Part shown: piece after piece, positions 53,729-62,861 of the stretch | Layout: each line of letters opens with the position of its first letter | Position numbering within the stretch: position 1 is the first letter of the stretch | Translations under genes and position numbers: made by a program | Notes under the pieces: model-generated | What the model saw: the letters and a program-made list of their open reading frames with translations, nothing else | Databases searched by the model: none | What the model was told of the DNA's origin: nothing | Origin: Agrobacterium leguminum | Lineage (GTDB): Bacteria > Pseudomonadota > Alphaproteobacteria > Rhizobiales > Rhizobiaceae | Direction of reading: 5' to 3' | Length of the DNA: 64,000 nt | Assembly: GCF_015704895.1 (NCBI RefSeq) | Contig: NZ_JADQWB010000001.1 | Location: forward strand, 536,992 to 600,991

Positions 53729-55054
53729 TCACCCCATAAAATCCACCAGCAACTTCACATTCAGCCCCGCAATCACCACCGCGATCAGCCACGCAAAGGC
53801 CGAGAGCCAGAGCGGCGAGCGCAGCTCGCCCATCTTGGCCTTATCAGCGGTGAACATCACGAGTGGGAAGACCGCGAAGGAGAGTTGCAGGCTGAGCACC
53901 ACCTGCGTCAGGATCAGCAGTTCCGCCGTGCCGCTATCGCCATAGAAGATGGTCACGCCCGCGGCTGGGACGATGGCGATGGCGCGGGTGATGAGGCGGC
54001 GCAGCCAGGGGGCGAGCCGCATCTTGAGGAAACCTTCCATCACGATCTGGCCGGCAAGCGTTGCCGTGACGGTGGAATTGATGCCGCAGCATAAAAGCGC
54101 CACGCCGAACAGCGTCGGCGCAATGGCAAGGCCGAGCAGCGGTGCCAGCAGATTATGGGCTTCGCCGAGTTCGGCAACGGTCGTCTGCCCCGCCTTGTTG
54201 AAGGTCGCCGCCGCCAGAATGAGGATCGAGGCGTTGATGAGGAGCGCGAACATCAGCGCGATGGTGGAATCGAGCGTGGCAAATTTCAGCGCCTCGCGTT
54301 TTTCGGCAAGCGTCTCACCGATTTCGCGGGTCTGCACGATGCCCGAATGCAGATAGAGATTATGCGGCATGACGGTGGCGCCGAGAATGCCGAGCGCCAG
54401 ATAGAGCATGTCCGGATTGGTGACGATCTCCGTCGTCGGCGCGAAACCGAGAATCACCTGCCCCCAGTCAGGGTCGGCGAGCGCCACCTGAATGGCGAAA
54501 CACACGGCGATGACGCCAAGCAGCGTGATGACCAGCGCCTCCACCCAGCGGAAGCCGAGCTTCTGCAGATAAAGGATCAGGAATACATCGAGCGCGGTGA
54601 TGAGAACGCCAAGTTCGAGCGGAATGCCGAAAATGAGGTTGAGGCCGATGGCCGTGCCGATCACCTCGGCGATATCGGTGGCGATGATGGCGATTTCTGC
54701 CAGCAGCCACAGCACCATGGCCACCGGTTTCGGATAGGCATCGCGACAGGCCTGGGCGAGATCGCGGCCGGACGCGATCGCAAGACGGGCGCAGAGCGAT
54801 TGCAGCACGATCGCCATGATGTTCGAGACCAGCGCGACGGTAAGCAGCGTGTAGCCGAATCTGGAGCCGCCGGCGAGCGACGTCGCCCAGTTTCCGGGAT
54901 CCATGTAACCGACCGCAACGAGATAGCCGGGGCCGAAAAAGGCCATCGCCCGGCGAAACGTGCCGGCATTCGGTTTGACCCGGATCGAGCTGTGAACGTC
55001 GGACAACGAGAGATCGTCGCCGTTCCGTCGCCATCCAAAGACTGGCTTGTCCAT
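53729..55054 (-). CDS. mntH: Nramp-family manganese transporter
   Basis: A 441-residue inner-membrane protein with 11 predicted helices. The metal site is visible as YMDPGNWAT (helix 1, near residue 50) and [12 protein letters not shown] (helix 6). It imports Mn2+ (and some Fe2+) with protons. ATG 55054 ([10 protein letters not shown]) is chosen; longer readings cross the operator. A Mur-type box 39 bases upstream of the start predicts repression by manganese. Converges on the toxin-antitoxin pair. Confidence 0.95.
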   Translation of the reverse strand: MDKPVFGWRRNGDDLSLSDVHSSIRVKPNAGTFRRAMAFFGPGYLVAVGYMDPGNWATSLAGGSRFGYTLLTVALVSNIMAIVLQSLCARLAIASGRDLAQACRDAYPKPVAMVLWLLAEIAIIATDIAEVIGTAIGLNLIFGIPLELGVLITALDVFLILYLQKLGFRWVEALVITLLGVIAVCFAIQVALADPDWGQVILGFAPTTEIVTNPDMLYLALGILGATVMPHNLYLHSGIVQTREIGETLAEKREALKFATLDSTIALMFALLINASILILAAATFNKAGQTTVAELGEAHNLLAPLLGLAIAPTLFGVALLCCGINSTVTATLAGQIVMEGFLKMRLAPWLRRLITRAIAIVPAAGVTIFYGDSGTAELLILTQVVLSLQLSFAVFPLVMFTADKAKMGELRSPLWLSAFAWLIAVVIAGLNVKLLVDFMG

Positions 55055-55092
55055 TTTCTGCGCTTTCAAATGGGAGATTGAATTGGTGCAAT

Positions 55093-55107
55093 TGCAAATC
55101 ATTCGCA
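55093..55107. promoter_or_regulatory. Mur (manganese uptake regulator) box of mntH
   Basis: TGCAAATCATTCGCA is a 15-base dyad of the form TGCRAAT-N-ATTYGCA, matching the Mur-responsive sequence known from rhizobial sitABCD and mntH promoters. Mur with bound Mn2+ would block mntH transcription. Confidence 0.75.
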
Positions 55108-55427
55108 TAAGCGGCGGCGACTGACAAGGGGAGTTTTGCGGTCGGATATCGGCGCACGATGCCGCAGGCGCGTGCCCGGTTCGGGCGCGGACCGACACAC
55201 CGTCACGCGCTTATGGCGAGCCCTCCTCTCCTTCCCGTCGTGCGCCGGCTGGATTCCGTCTAAGGCAGGGATGATGGAGGTCGGGAAAAAAGGGCGGCGA
55301 CGAATGCGGAGACGCTGTCATCTCGAGGGCCTCACGGCCTTGTCATCGCCCTGCCCCGTCGATTTCGGAACGGCCGCGCACCCGCCGGCGTTGATCTTTC
55401 AGGAAGCAACCTATTGCGGGAAAGTTC
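55108..55427. other. Spacer between mntH and the 75-residue gene
   Basis: About 320 bases. At 55240-55277 there is a remnant of the mosaic repeat family: GGCTGGATTCC followed by a decayed arm ending in ATGATGG, without the left half. No ORF with a ribosome-binding site was found in the remainder. Confidence 0.5.
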
Positions 55428-55655
55428 ATGCGACAGGGCCACAAATTCAGCCTGGTGAACCATCCGAGCCGATGGCCGAAATATATCATGGCGCACAGAA
55501 AGCCGCGCGACTGGCTGATGACGATCAGCGGCATCGTGTTGCTGTTCATCGTCGCCGCCGCGGTCGCCATGGGTTATCTCGTCACCAGCCATCCCGGCAA
55601 GCCGGAGCCCAACCCCGGCATCGTGGAGGAACAGGCAGCCGAGAACGGCGGATAG
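55428..55655 (+). CDS. Small membrane protein, 75 aa
   Basis: A basic N-terminus (MRQGHKFSLVNHPSRWPKYI) precedes one membrane helix (about residues 31-51, LMTISGIVLLFIVAAAVAMGYL) and a short polar periplasmic tail rich in Pro and Glu. GGGAAAG lies just upstream. No family recognised. Converges on the ABC exporter gene 24 bases away. Confidence 0.65.
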   Translation: MRQGHKFSLVNHPSRWPKYIMAHRKPRDWLMTISGIVLLFIVAAAVAMGYLVTSHPGKPEPNPGIVEEQAAENGG

Positions 55656-55679
55656 ATTGCGGCGCCAAAGCGCCGCTTA

Positions 55680-57413
55680 TCAGCTCAGGCCCGCAAGGTG
55701 CCCGCTGAACTGCGCCTCATGCAGGCGGCTGTAGTGGCCCTTGGCGGCCAGCAGCTCGGCATGGGCGCCGGTTTCGGCAATGCCGGTCTGGTCCACCACC
55801 ACAATGCGCGAGGCGTCGCGGATCGTCGCCAGCCGGTGGGCGATGACGAGCGTGGTGCGGCCTTTGGCAAGCTCCGTCAGCGATTGCTGGATGGCCCGTT
55901 CGGTTTCCGTGTCGAGCGCCGAGGTCGCCTCATCGAGAATGAGGATCGGCGGGTTCTTGAGGAACATGCGGGCAATGGCAAGGCGCTGTTTCTGGCCGCC
56001 GGAAAGCTTGACGCCGCGCTCGCCAATGACGGTGTCGAGCCCGAGCGGCATGGCTTCGATGACGCCATCGAGACGGGCCCGCCGCGCCGCATCCATGATG
56101 TCCGCGTCCGAAGCGCCAAGCCGGCCATATTCTATATTTTCGCGGATCGTGCCGCCGAACAGGAATACATCCTGCTGCACGATGCCGATCTGGTTGCGCA
56201 GCGAAGCAAGCTTCATGTTTCGGATATCGATGCCGTCAATGGCGATCGCGCCGCTGGTGACATCGTAAAAACGCGGCAAAAGCGAGCAGAGCGTTGTCTT
56301 GCCCGCGCCCGAAGGACCGACAAAGGCCACCGTCTCGCCCGCGCTGATCTTCAGGTCGATATTGGTAAGAACCGTCTTGCCCTCGGCATAACCGAAACCG
56401 ACATGGCGATATTCAATATTGCCGCGCAGCAACGGCGCTTCCACCGCATTCGGCGCATCGACGATATCGGGCGCGGTGTCCAAAAGCTCGGTGAAACGGC
56501 GGAAACCGGCAATGCCCTTCGGATAGGTCTCGATGACCGAATTGATCTTTTCCACCGGCCGGAAAAACACGCCCACCAGCAGCAGGAAGCCAACGAAGCC
56601 GCCTTCGGTCAGGCTGCCCGTCAGTACGAACCAGGCGCCGCAGATCATCACGATCATCTGCGTCAAACGCATGCTCATATAGCTGAGCGAGGTGCTGGCC
56701 GCCATGATCTTGTAGGCGTCGAGCTTGGTGCGGCGGTATTTCTGGTTGTCCTTCTCGAACAGCGCCCGCTCGTGATCCTCATTGGCGAAGGCCTGCACGA
56801 CCCGCATGCCGCCGACATTTTCCTCGATACGGGCGTTGAAATCCCCGACCCGGCCGTAAAGTGCGCGAAAATTCTGCGTCATGCGGCCGCCGTAACGGCT
56901 GGTCACCCAGGCGGTAACGGGCACGACGGCGGCGGTGATGAGCGCCAGCGGCACATTGACCGATAGCATCAAGAGGAACGCGCCGATGAAGGTCATGATG
57001 GCGATGAACAGGTCTTCCGGGCCGTGGTGGGCCACCTCGCCGATCTCTTCCAGATCCTTGGTCAGCCGCCCGACCAGATGGCCGGTCTTCTGGTTGTCGA
57101 AATAACGGAAGGAGAGCTTTTGCAGATGATCGAAGGCCAGACGCCGCATGTCGGTCTCGATATTGATGCCGAGCATATGTCCCCAATAGGTGACTGTCGC
57201 CATCAGCCCGGTATTCAGCACATAGATGACCAGAAGACCCACGGAGGCGGCAAGGATGATGGCCCATTCACCGCCCGGCAGCAGCACATCCACAAAGGCC
57301 TTTACCGCCATCGGAAAACCGAGTTCGAGCACGCCCGACAACACCGCGCAGGAAAAATCGAGAATGAACAGACCGCGATAGGGGCGATAATAGGCGAAGA
57401 AACGGCGGAGCAT
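55680..57413 (-). CDS. MsbA-like ABC exporter (fused permease and ATPase)
   Basis: A 577-residue half-transporter. Residues 1-310 are a six-helix permease domain (with RYFDNQKTGHLVGRLTKDLE, the coupling region). The ATPase follows: Walker A GPSGAGKTTLC (near 375), signature LSGGQKQRLAIARMFL, Walker B ILILDEATSALDTE and the H-loop histidine in LVIAHRL. Works as a homodimer and exports lipids, drugs or peptides; the substrate is unknown. Divergent from the AI-2E-family gene. Confidence 0.93.
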   Translation of the reverse strand: MLRRFFAYYRPYRGLFILDFSCAVLSGVLELGFPMAVKAFVDVLLPGGEWAIILAASVGLLVIYVLNTGLMATVTYWGHMLGINIETDMRRLAFDHLQKLSFRYFDNQKTGHLVGRLTKDLEEIGEVAHHGPEDLFIAIMTFIGAFLLMLSVNVPLALITAAVVPVTAWVTSRYGGRMTQNFRALYGRVGDFNARIEENVGGMRVVQAFANEDHERALFEKDNQKYRRTKLDAYKIMAASTSLSYMSMRLTQMIVMICGAWFVLTGSLTEGGFVGFLLLVGVFFRPVEKINSVIETYPKGIAGFRRFTELLDTAPDIVDAPNAVEAPLLRGNIEYRHVGFGYAEGKTVLTNIDLKISAGETVAFVGPSGAGKTTLCSLLPRFYDVTSGAIAIDGIDIRNMKLASLRNQIGIVQQDVFLFGGTIRENIEYGRLGASDADIMDAARRARLDGVIEAMPLGLDTVIGERGVKLSGGQKQRLAIARMFLKNPPILILDEATSALDTETERAIQQSLTELAKGRTTLVIAHRLATIRDASRIVVVDQTGIAETGAHAELLAAKGHYSRLHEAQFSGHLAGLS

Positions 57414-57642
57414 GGCATGACCTGGAGATCGGGCGCGGCAACCTTACGCCGCAAGAAAAACGGAGTTCAATTGTCATATTTCGATGCGCGCGCCAAGACC
57501 GATGTTCTATTTTTACCAAAATCGTTCAATAGGTTCAGCAATAAACACACAACGGTAATGTGATCCGATTATATTGCACTTATATGTATCGGTGTGACAG
57601 AGTGAATGCACCCTTCGGGGAGAATGCGAGAAAGAGCCTGCC

Positions 57643-58881
57643 GTGAGTAACATTGACAGCCGTAAGCCCAGTGGCGAACCGAGATGGCTTGGTCCCGCCA
57701 GCCCGACGCGGATCGCCCTGATCCCGCCCATCTCGGCTGCGCGCTGGCTTCTCGTTCTCGTCGCCCTTGCCGGCATTTATTTCTTCCACGGCTTTCTCGT
57801 CCCCGTTCTCGCCGCTCTCGTCATCGGTTTCGCCAGCTGGCCGGTTTATACCCGGCTTCTGCGGCAGGTGGGCGGCAACACCACGCTCGGCGCCACCATC
57901 GCCATCATCCTCATCCTCGCCTTCCTCGTGGTGCCGATCTTCATCGCCGCCTCCTATACGGCAAGCGAAATCCGCGAATGGTTCGGCTGGGCGGTGCATG
58001 TCAACAAGACGGGCGCGCCCGTGCCGGACTGGATCGCGGCGCTGCCCGCCGTCGGCCCCTGGCTCGGCGAACAATGGGTGAAATATATCGGCACGCCGGG
58101 CGCCATCGGCGAACTCATCCAGCTCGTCAGCGGCGCCAATATCGGCAATATCTACCGGGCGATCCTTGCCGCCGGCAACGGCGCTTTCCACCTGGTGCTG
58201 ACCCTGCTGTTCATGCTGATCGCGCTGTTCTTCGTCTACCGCAACGGCGCGGGCTTCACCCGGCAGGTCGATCTGGTGGGCGAACGCATCCTGCCGACGC
58301 GGTGGGAACGCATTTCCCGCGTCGTGCCCGCCACCATCAGCTCCACCGTGACGGGTATGACGCTGATCGCCATCGGCGAAGGCATCATCCTCGGCATCGC
58401 CTACTGGATCGCCGGCGTGCCCTCGCCCGTCACGCTCGGCGTGCTCACCGGCGTCATGGCGCTCATTCCGGGCGGTGCGCCGCTCTCGTTTACCCTGGTG
58501 TCGATCTATCTGGTCGCCAGCGGCTCGCCCGCCCACGGGCTGGCGCTGTTCGTCTGGGGTTCGGTGGAACTCTTCATCGTCGACAAGACCATCCGTCCGA
58601 AACTCGTCGGCGGCCCGATCAAACTGCCCTTCCTGCCCACCTTTTTCGGCCTCGTCGGCGGCGTCAAGACCATGGGCTTCCTCGGCCTCTTCATCGGCCC
58701 GGTGCTGATGGCGCTCCTGGTCGCAATCTGGCGCGAATGGGTGCGTGAAGTGGAAATCTCCGCCGCCGCCAGCGCCGAGGCTCCGCCCCCACCGCCCACG
58801 CAGGAAGATGCCATCGATGAGGTTGCCGCGCTCGAAGACAATAGCGAGGAAACGACCGCGTTTCGGAAAGCGGCGTTTTGA
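57643..58881 (+). CDS. AI-2E family permease
   Basis: A 412-residue protein with about eight membrane helices: three near the N-terminus (RWLLVLVALAGIYFF, VLAALVIGFASW, IAIILILAFLVVPIF), a periplasmic loop, then a cluster including VTGMTLIAIGEGIILGIAYW and the conserved IPGGAP. The acidic C-terminal tail is cytoplasmic. The family name comes from E. coli TqsA, but members also include Na+/H+ or other exporters, so no autoinducer role is implied. GTG 57643 is the start; no better ATG is available in frame. Confidence 0.87.
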   Translation: MSNIDSRKPSGEPRWLGPASPTRIALIPPISAARWLLVLVALAGIYFFHGFLVPVLAALVIGFASWPVYTRLLRQVGGNTTLGATIAIILILAFLVVPIFIAASYTASEIREWFGWAVHVNKTGAPVPDWIAALPAVGPWLGEQWVKYIGTPGAIGELIQLVSGANIGNIYRAILAAGNGAFHLVLTLLFMLIALFFVYRNGAGFTRQVDLVGERILPTRWERISRVVPATISSTVTGMTLIAIGEGIILGIAYWIAGVPSPVTLGVLTGVMALIPGGAPLSFTLVSIYLVASGSPAHGLALFVWGSVELFIVDKTIRPKLVGGPIKLPFLPTFFGLVGGVKTMGFLGLFIGPVLMALLVAIWREWVREVEISAAASAEAPPPPPTQEDAIDEVAALEDNSEETTAFRKAAF

Positions 58882-58945
58882 TCGGTGAAGCCTGCAGGCA
58901 GACGCCTCGACGCTGGTGCCGATAGATAGTCCTTAAACCGCGCAT

Positions 58946-59032
58946 CCGTCATGCTCGGGCCTGTCCCGAGCATCTGCCACCGATTGATCTACGATACGTG
59001 ATTGGATCCTCGGCGCAGGGCCGAGGATGACG
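58946..59032. repeat. Mosaic repeat relative (arms only)
   Basis: Ends CCGTCAT / ATGACG. Left arm TGCTCGGG-CCTG-TCCCGAGCA and right arm ATCCTCGGC...GCCGAGGAT, each self-paired; between them is unrelated sequence and neither hairpin I nor II. Lies between the convergent AI-2E and GNAT genes, 65 bases after the former. Confidence 0.65.
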
Positions 59033-59062
59033 TGCAGGATACGGCAAACTCGCGCCGTAGGC

Positions 59063-59518
59063 TTAAAGCACCTTCTCCATGAACAGGCTGAGCGGATCCG
59101 GCCTGTAGGGCGCAAAGGCCTCGATCTCCACAAACCCCGCCTTGCGGTAAAGACCGATCGCCTCCGGCTGGCTGATACCGGTTTCGAGACGGATGGCGGA
59201 AAGGCCAAGCTCGGCGCCGCGCGCGACGAGCGTATCCATGATCAGCTTGCCGACCCGCAATCCCCGCGCCTCTGGATCGACGAACATGCGCTTGACCTCC
59301 GCCGTGCCGTCGCCCGCCTCCACCAGCGCGCCGCAGCCGACGACGCGGCCATCGTGCCGGGCCACGAAAAACGAGACATTGTCCTGCTCGAGCGCGCCGA
59401 TATCGACCAGATGATTGCTCTCGGCGGGGTAAAGCGAGGCCATATAGGCGTTGGAAAGGTCGATGAGGCGCAGAACCGCATCCTGCCGGGGTGTTTCAAG
59501 CTTGATTTCGGTGGCCAA
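59063..59518 (-). CDS. GNAT-family N-acetyltransferase
   Basis: A 151-residue single-domain enzyme. The acetyl-CoA pyrophosphate loop is ARGLRVGKLIMDTL (Q/RxxGxG/A type, near residues 83-96), followed by LSAIRLETGISQPEAIGLYRKAGF, motif B. The substrate is unknown. It has its own short unit between the permease and the next small gene. Confidence 0.9.
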   Translation of the reverse strand: MATEIKLETPRQDAVLRLIDLSNAYMASLYPAESNHLVDIGALEQDNVSFFVARHDGRVVGCGALVEAGDGTAEVKRMFVDPEARGLRVGKLIMDTLVARGAELGLSAIRLETGISQPEAIGLYRKAGFVEIEAFAPYRPDPLSLFMEKVL

Positions 59519-59624
59519 TGCGATGCCTGCCTTCTCTATAAAAATGCGTATTTCGTCGTAATGTCACTGCAATCGGGATAGATGAGTTTCTAGAGCATAA
59601 ATCCCGACAGAGGCAACACACACC

Positions 59625-60044
59625 ATGAAAACAGCCCTCGTTCTCATGACTTTCCTTGGTTGCGACGACAGCGCCACCGATTGCCATTACCTGGCAACCT
59701 CGCAGCAGCGCTGGACGAGCATCGAACTGTGCGACGCCGTGTCGGAAAAGGAGCTGGAGCGTTACGCCAACGCACCCTACCCCGTGGTGGTGGCCGTATG
59801 CCAGACACCGGGCGAACAGCCTCCGCAGACGGCCGGCACGCAACCTCCCGCCTCGGCACCGGCCACTGCACCGCAGGCAACGGCGGCTGTTACGCCGAAG
59901 GAAGAGGAAAGCCTCACCAAACAGGCAATCAGCCGCGTCAGCCGTATCCTGCCTTCCACCGAAGGCATAAAGCATCTTTTGGGGACACCGGTGAGGATGG
60001 TTGAAAACAGCTATTCGTGGATCGCCAAACGGTTCGATAAGTGA
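59625..60044 (+). CDS. Hypothetical protein with four N-terminal cysteines, 139 aa
   Basis: Starts MKTALVLMTFLGCDDSATDC: C13, C20, C36 and C59 lie in the first half with conserved-looking Trp and acidic residues. A Pro/Ala/Thr-rich linker (about 62-90) and a C-terminal amphipathic stretch (SRVSRILPSTEGIKHLL) follow. No convincing signal peptide because the hydrophobic start is short. No family recognised; similar proteins are recalled from other Rhizobiales. Confidence 0.65.
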   Translation: MKTALVLMTFLGCDDSATDCHYLATSQQRWTSIELCDAVSEKELERYANAPYPVVVAVCQTPGEQPPQTAGTQPPASAPATAPQATAAVTPKEEESLTKQAISRVSRILPSTEGIKHLLGTPVRMVENSYSWIAKRFDK

Positions 60045-60117
60045 CTGCGGGAAATGTCACGCCCGCTTTCTTTCCGCTGCAATGCAGAGGTTTCCTGTGA
60101 GAGGAAAGCGCACACTG

Positions 60118-60237
60118 CCCTCATTCCTGTGCTTGTCACAGGAATCTAGCCAGCCCAAGTCTTTGGGCTGGAAAGACTCTACTCGCCGCGCAGACGCGCG
60201 TCGGCTGGATTCCTGTGACAAGCACAGGAATGAGGAT
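60118..60237 (+). repeat. RIME-like intergenic mosaic element, copy 7
   Basis: Arms of the CCTGTG type as in copy 1. Hairpin I core reads AAGTCTTT with one wobble (CAGCCCAAG TC TTTGGGCTG). Hairpin II cagacg loop intact. Starts 74 bases after the stop of the 139-residue gene, standard orientation, between convergent genes. Confidence 0.9.
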
Positions 60238-60292
60238 GGGAGTGATCCTGCCGGAAACATCGCAGCGGCGTCTTGCAAAACCCCTCGGGGCC

Positions 60293-61483
60293 TCACGCCG
60301 CCTCGACCGTCAGCGCTTCCGCATAATACCGCGCCTTCTGCCGCTCTTCGGCGATGGCGAGCTTGCGCACGGCATGCAGCAGTTCGTACAGCGTTTCGGA
60401 ACCGTTGACGTCACGGAAATGGGCCAGCAGTTCCGCCGAGACGGAGGCCGCCACATCAGAGAGCTGCGAGCGGGCGGCACGGCGCCACATCAGCGTCGCC
60501 TCGATGAAGACGTCGACAACATCGCCGAAAAGACCGACCGACTGGAACAGCGCCTTCAAGGCATGCGGCCGCCCTGTCGCCAGAATGGCGCGCACCTTGC
60601 GGTCATCGAGACCGGAGAGATTGACCATGGCCGCCGTGAAGAATTCCAGCCGACCCGAACAGACGGCATGGATGAGCAGCGCCGGCGTCAGTTCCAGCCG
60701 CTGGCGCAGATGCTCCACCAGCGCCGGCAGCTCCGGCGAGGAAACGCTGGCGGCGATAAGGATGGTGGCGGAATCTTCCGCCTCGCGGAAAAGACTGTCG
60801 GCGCGGTTGCGCGCGATCATCGCGTGAACCAGCGCGGAACCCGCGAGAGCTTCGCTGATGCGGCCCATCAACAGGTGACGCGCATCGGCGGGCAGCGCCT
60901 CGCGGCGAAGCAGGAGGTCGCGAATATCGGCGTCCGAACCGTGGCGCTCGGCGATGCGCCTGAGCGAAAACGGCGTGATGAAAGCATCGTCGTTTTCGAG
61001 CAGGATAATGGTTTCCGGCAAGTCGCCGACTTCGGCAAGCGCTGCGCAGACACCGCGCGGCAAGCCCGGTCGTGCGGCGATGAGCGCGCGCGTCAGGCTT
61101 TCTCCACGCCCGGCGAGATCGACCAGATCGGCCTCGCCGAGAACCGGTGAGCGGGCAATGACGGTGCAGGCAATTTCCGGCTGGTCTTCGGCGAGTGAAA
61201 CGAGAATGGCGCGCGGTGCGTCATGGGCATCCGCCAGCGCTTCGGCAAGCGCCAATCGCACACGCGGCGAAGGATCGTCGAGCAGATAGGTCATCGCCAT
61301 ATAGGCGGCATCGCGGTTCTCGCGCGCCATGTTGGACTGAAGATAGGCACGGCCTAGAGCATTGGCGGCCTTCGCCCGCTCGGTCGAGCCAGCCTTTTCA
61401 GACCAGCGAAGAAATGCCTGTACGATCACCTGAGCCTCGAAAACATTCGCAACAATGGATGGCGGCATCATCGCCGCCACCAT
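60293..61483 (-). CDS. DUF2336 domain protein
   Basis: A 396-residue, mostly helical protein without signal or membrane segments. The HEAT-like N-terminal half (AAYMAMTYLLDDPSPRVRLALAEALAD near residues 60-86) matches DUF2336, an alphaproteobacterial family of unknown function, often seen near flagellar, stress or regulatory genes. ATG 61483 is used; ATG 61471 is an alternative. No close operon partner. Confidence 0.82.
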   Translation of the reverse strand: MVAAMMPPSIVANVFEAQVIVQAFLRWSEKAGSTERAKAANALGRAYLQSNMARENRDAAYMAMTYLLDDPSPRVRLALAEALADAHDAPRAILVSLAEDQPEIACTVIARSPVLGEADLVDLAGRGESLTRALIAARPGLPRGVCAALAEVGDLPETIILLENDDAFITPFSLRRIAERHGSDADIRDLLLRREALPADARHLLMGRISEALAGSALVHAMIARNRADSLFREAEDSATILIAASVSSPELPALVEHLRQRLELTPALLIHAVCSGRLEFFTAAMVNLSGLDDRKVRAILATGRPHALKALFQSVGLFGDVVDVFIEATLMWRRAARSQLSDVAASVSAELLAHFRDVNGSETLYELLHAVRKLAIAEERQKARYYAEALTVEAA

Positions 61484-61552
61484 GTATAAAACTCTAGGCG
61501 CAAATGGTTTACGTTTGGTTCACCATAAAAATTAACCGTAGCCGAAGAAGGA

Positions 61553-62169
61553 CTATATTGACGGCGCAGTAGAGGGGCGCTGCAGCTGGAATACATCGCT
61601 GCCGCCATCGCAGTAATCCATATAGCCCATGCGCGCCACGGGTCGCGACAGCCCCATATCGATGCGCCCGTCGCGAATGATCGTTTCATCAATATGGATC
61701 GCCATGACCTGTCCGATCACCATCCACGAATCCGCCGGCTGGCCGTCGACGTCCTTAAGCTGCTGTATCTGGGTCACGCGGCACTCCAGAACCGCCAGCG
61801 CCTCGCCCACGAAAGGCGCATCCACCACCCGCCCGTCGACAGCGGTGAGACCGGCAAGGGCGAACTCATCGACATCATAACCAACGGGGGCAGAAGAAGC
61901 ATTCATCCGGTCCACCAGATGGCGGCTGACGAGATTGGCGGTGAAGACACCGGTTTCCTCGACATTGCGCAGGCTGTCCTTCCTGCCGCTGGAGGAGAAC
62001 ATCACAAGCTTTGGCCGGTCCGAAATCGCATTGAAGAAGGAATAGGGCGAGAGGTTGAGGGAACCGTCCCTGCCCTTCGAGCCGATCCAGCCGATTGGAC
62101 GCGGTGCGACGATGGCCTTGAACGGATCATGCGGCAGGCCATGCTGGTTGGTGTCCGTGGTGTAGAACA

Positions 62170-62170
<1 letters not shown>
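61553..62170 (-). CDS. Flavin reductase-like domain protein
   Basis: A 205-residue split-barrel flavoprotein. PFKAIVAPRPIGWIGSKG (near 17-34) and LNLSPYSFFNAISDRPKLV form the FMN-binding face of the flavin reductase/HpaC-like family. Many members supply reduced flavin to a partner enzyme. The start overlaps the nitroreductase stop by one base, so the two are co-translated and probably work on the same redox step. Confidence 0.88.
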
Positions 62171-62775
<605 letters not shown>

Positions 62776-62861
62776 TCATCGCAAAAACATGGGCCTTGAA
62801 ATAGCCACGGCATTGGTTTTGAAGTGATCCGGGAAAATCAAGAAGTCAATCGGTATCGAAA

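Noticed and set aside
8421..60237. CRISPR-like repetition
   Set aside because: The repeats are single dispersed copies between genes, not arrays with regular spacers, and no cas gene is present.
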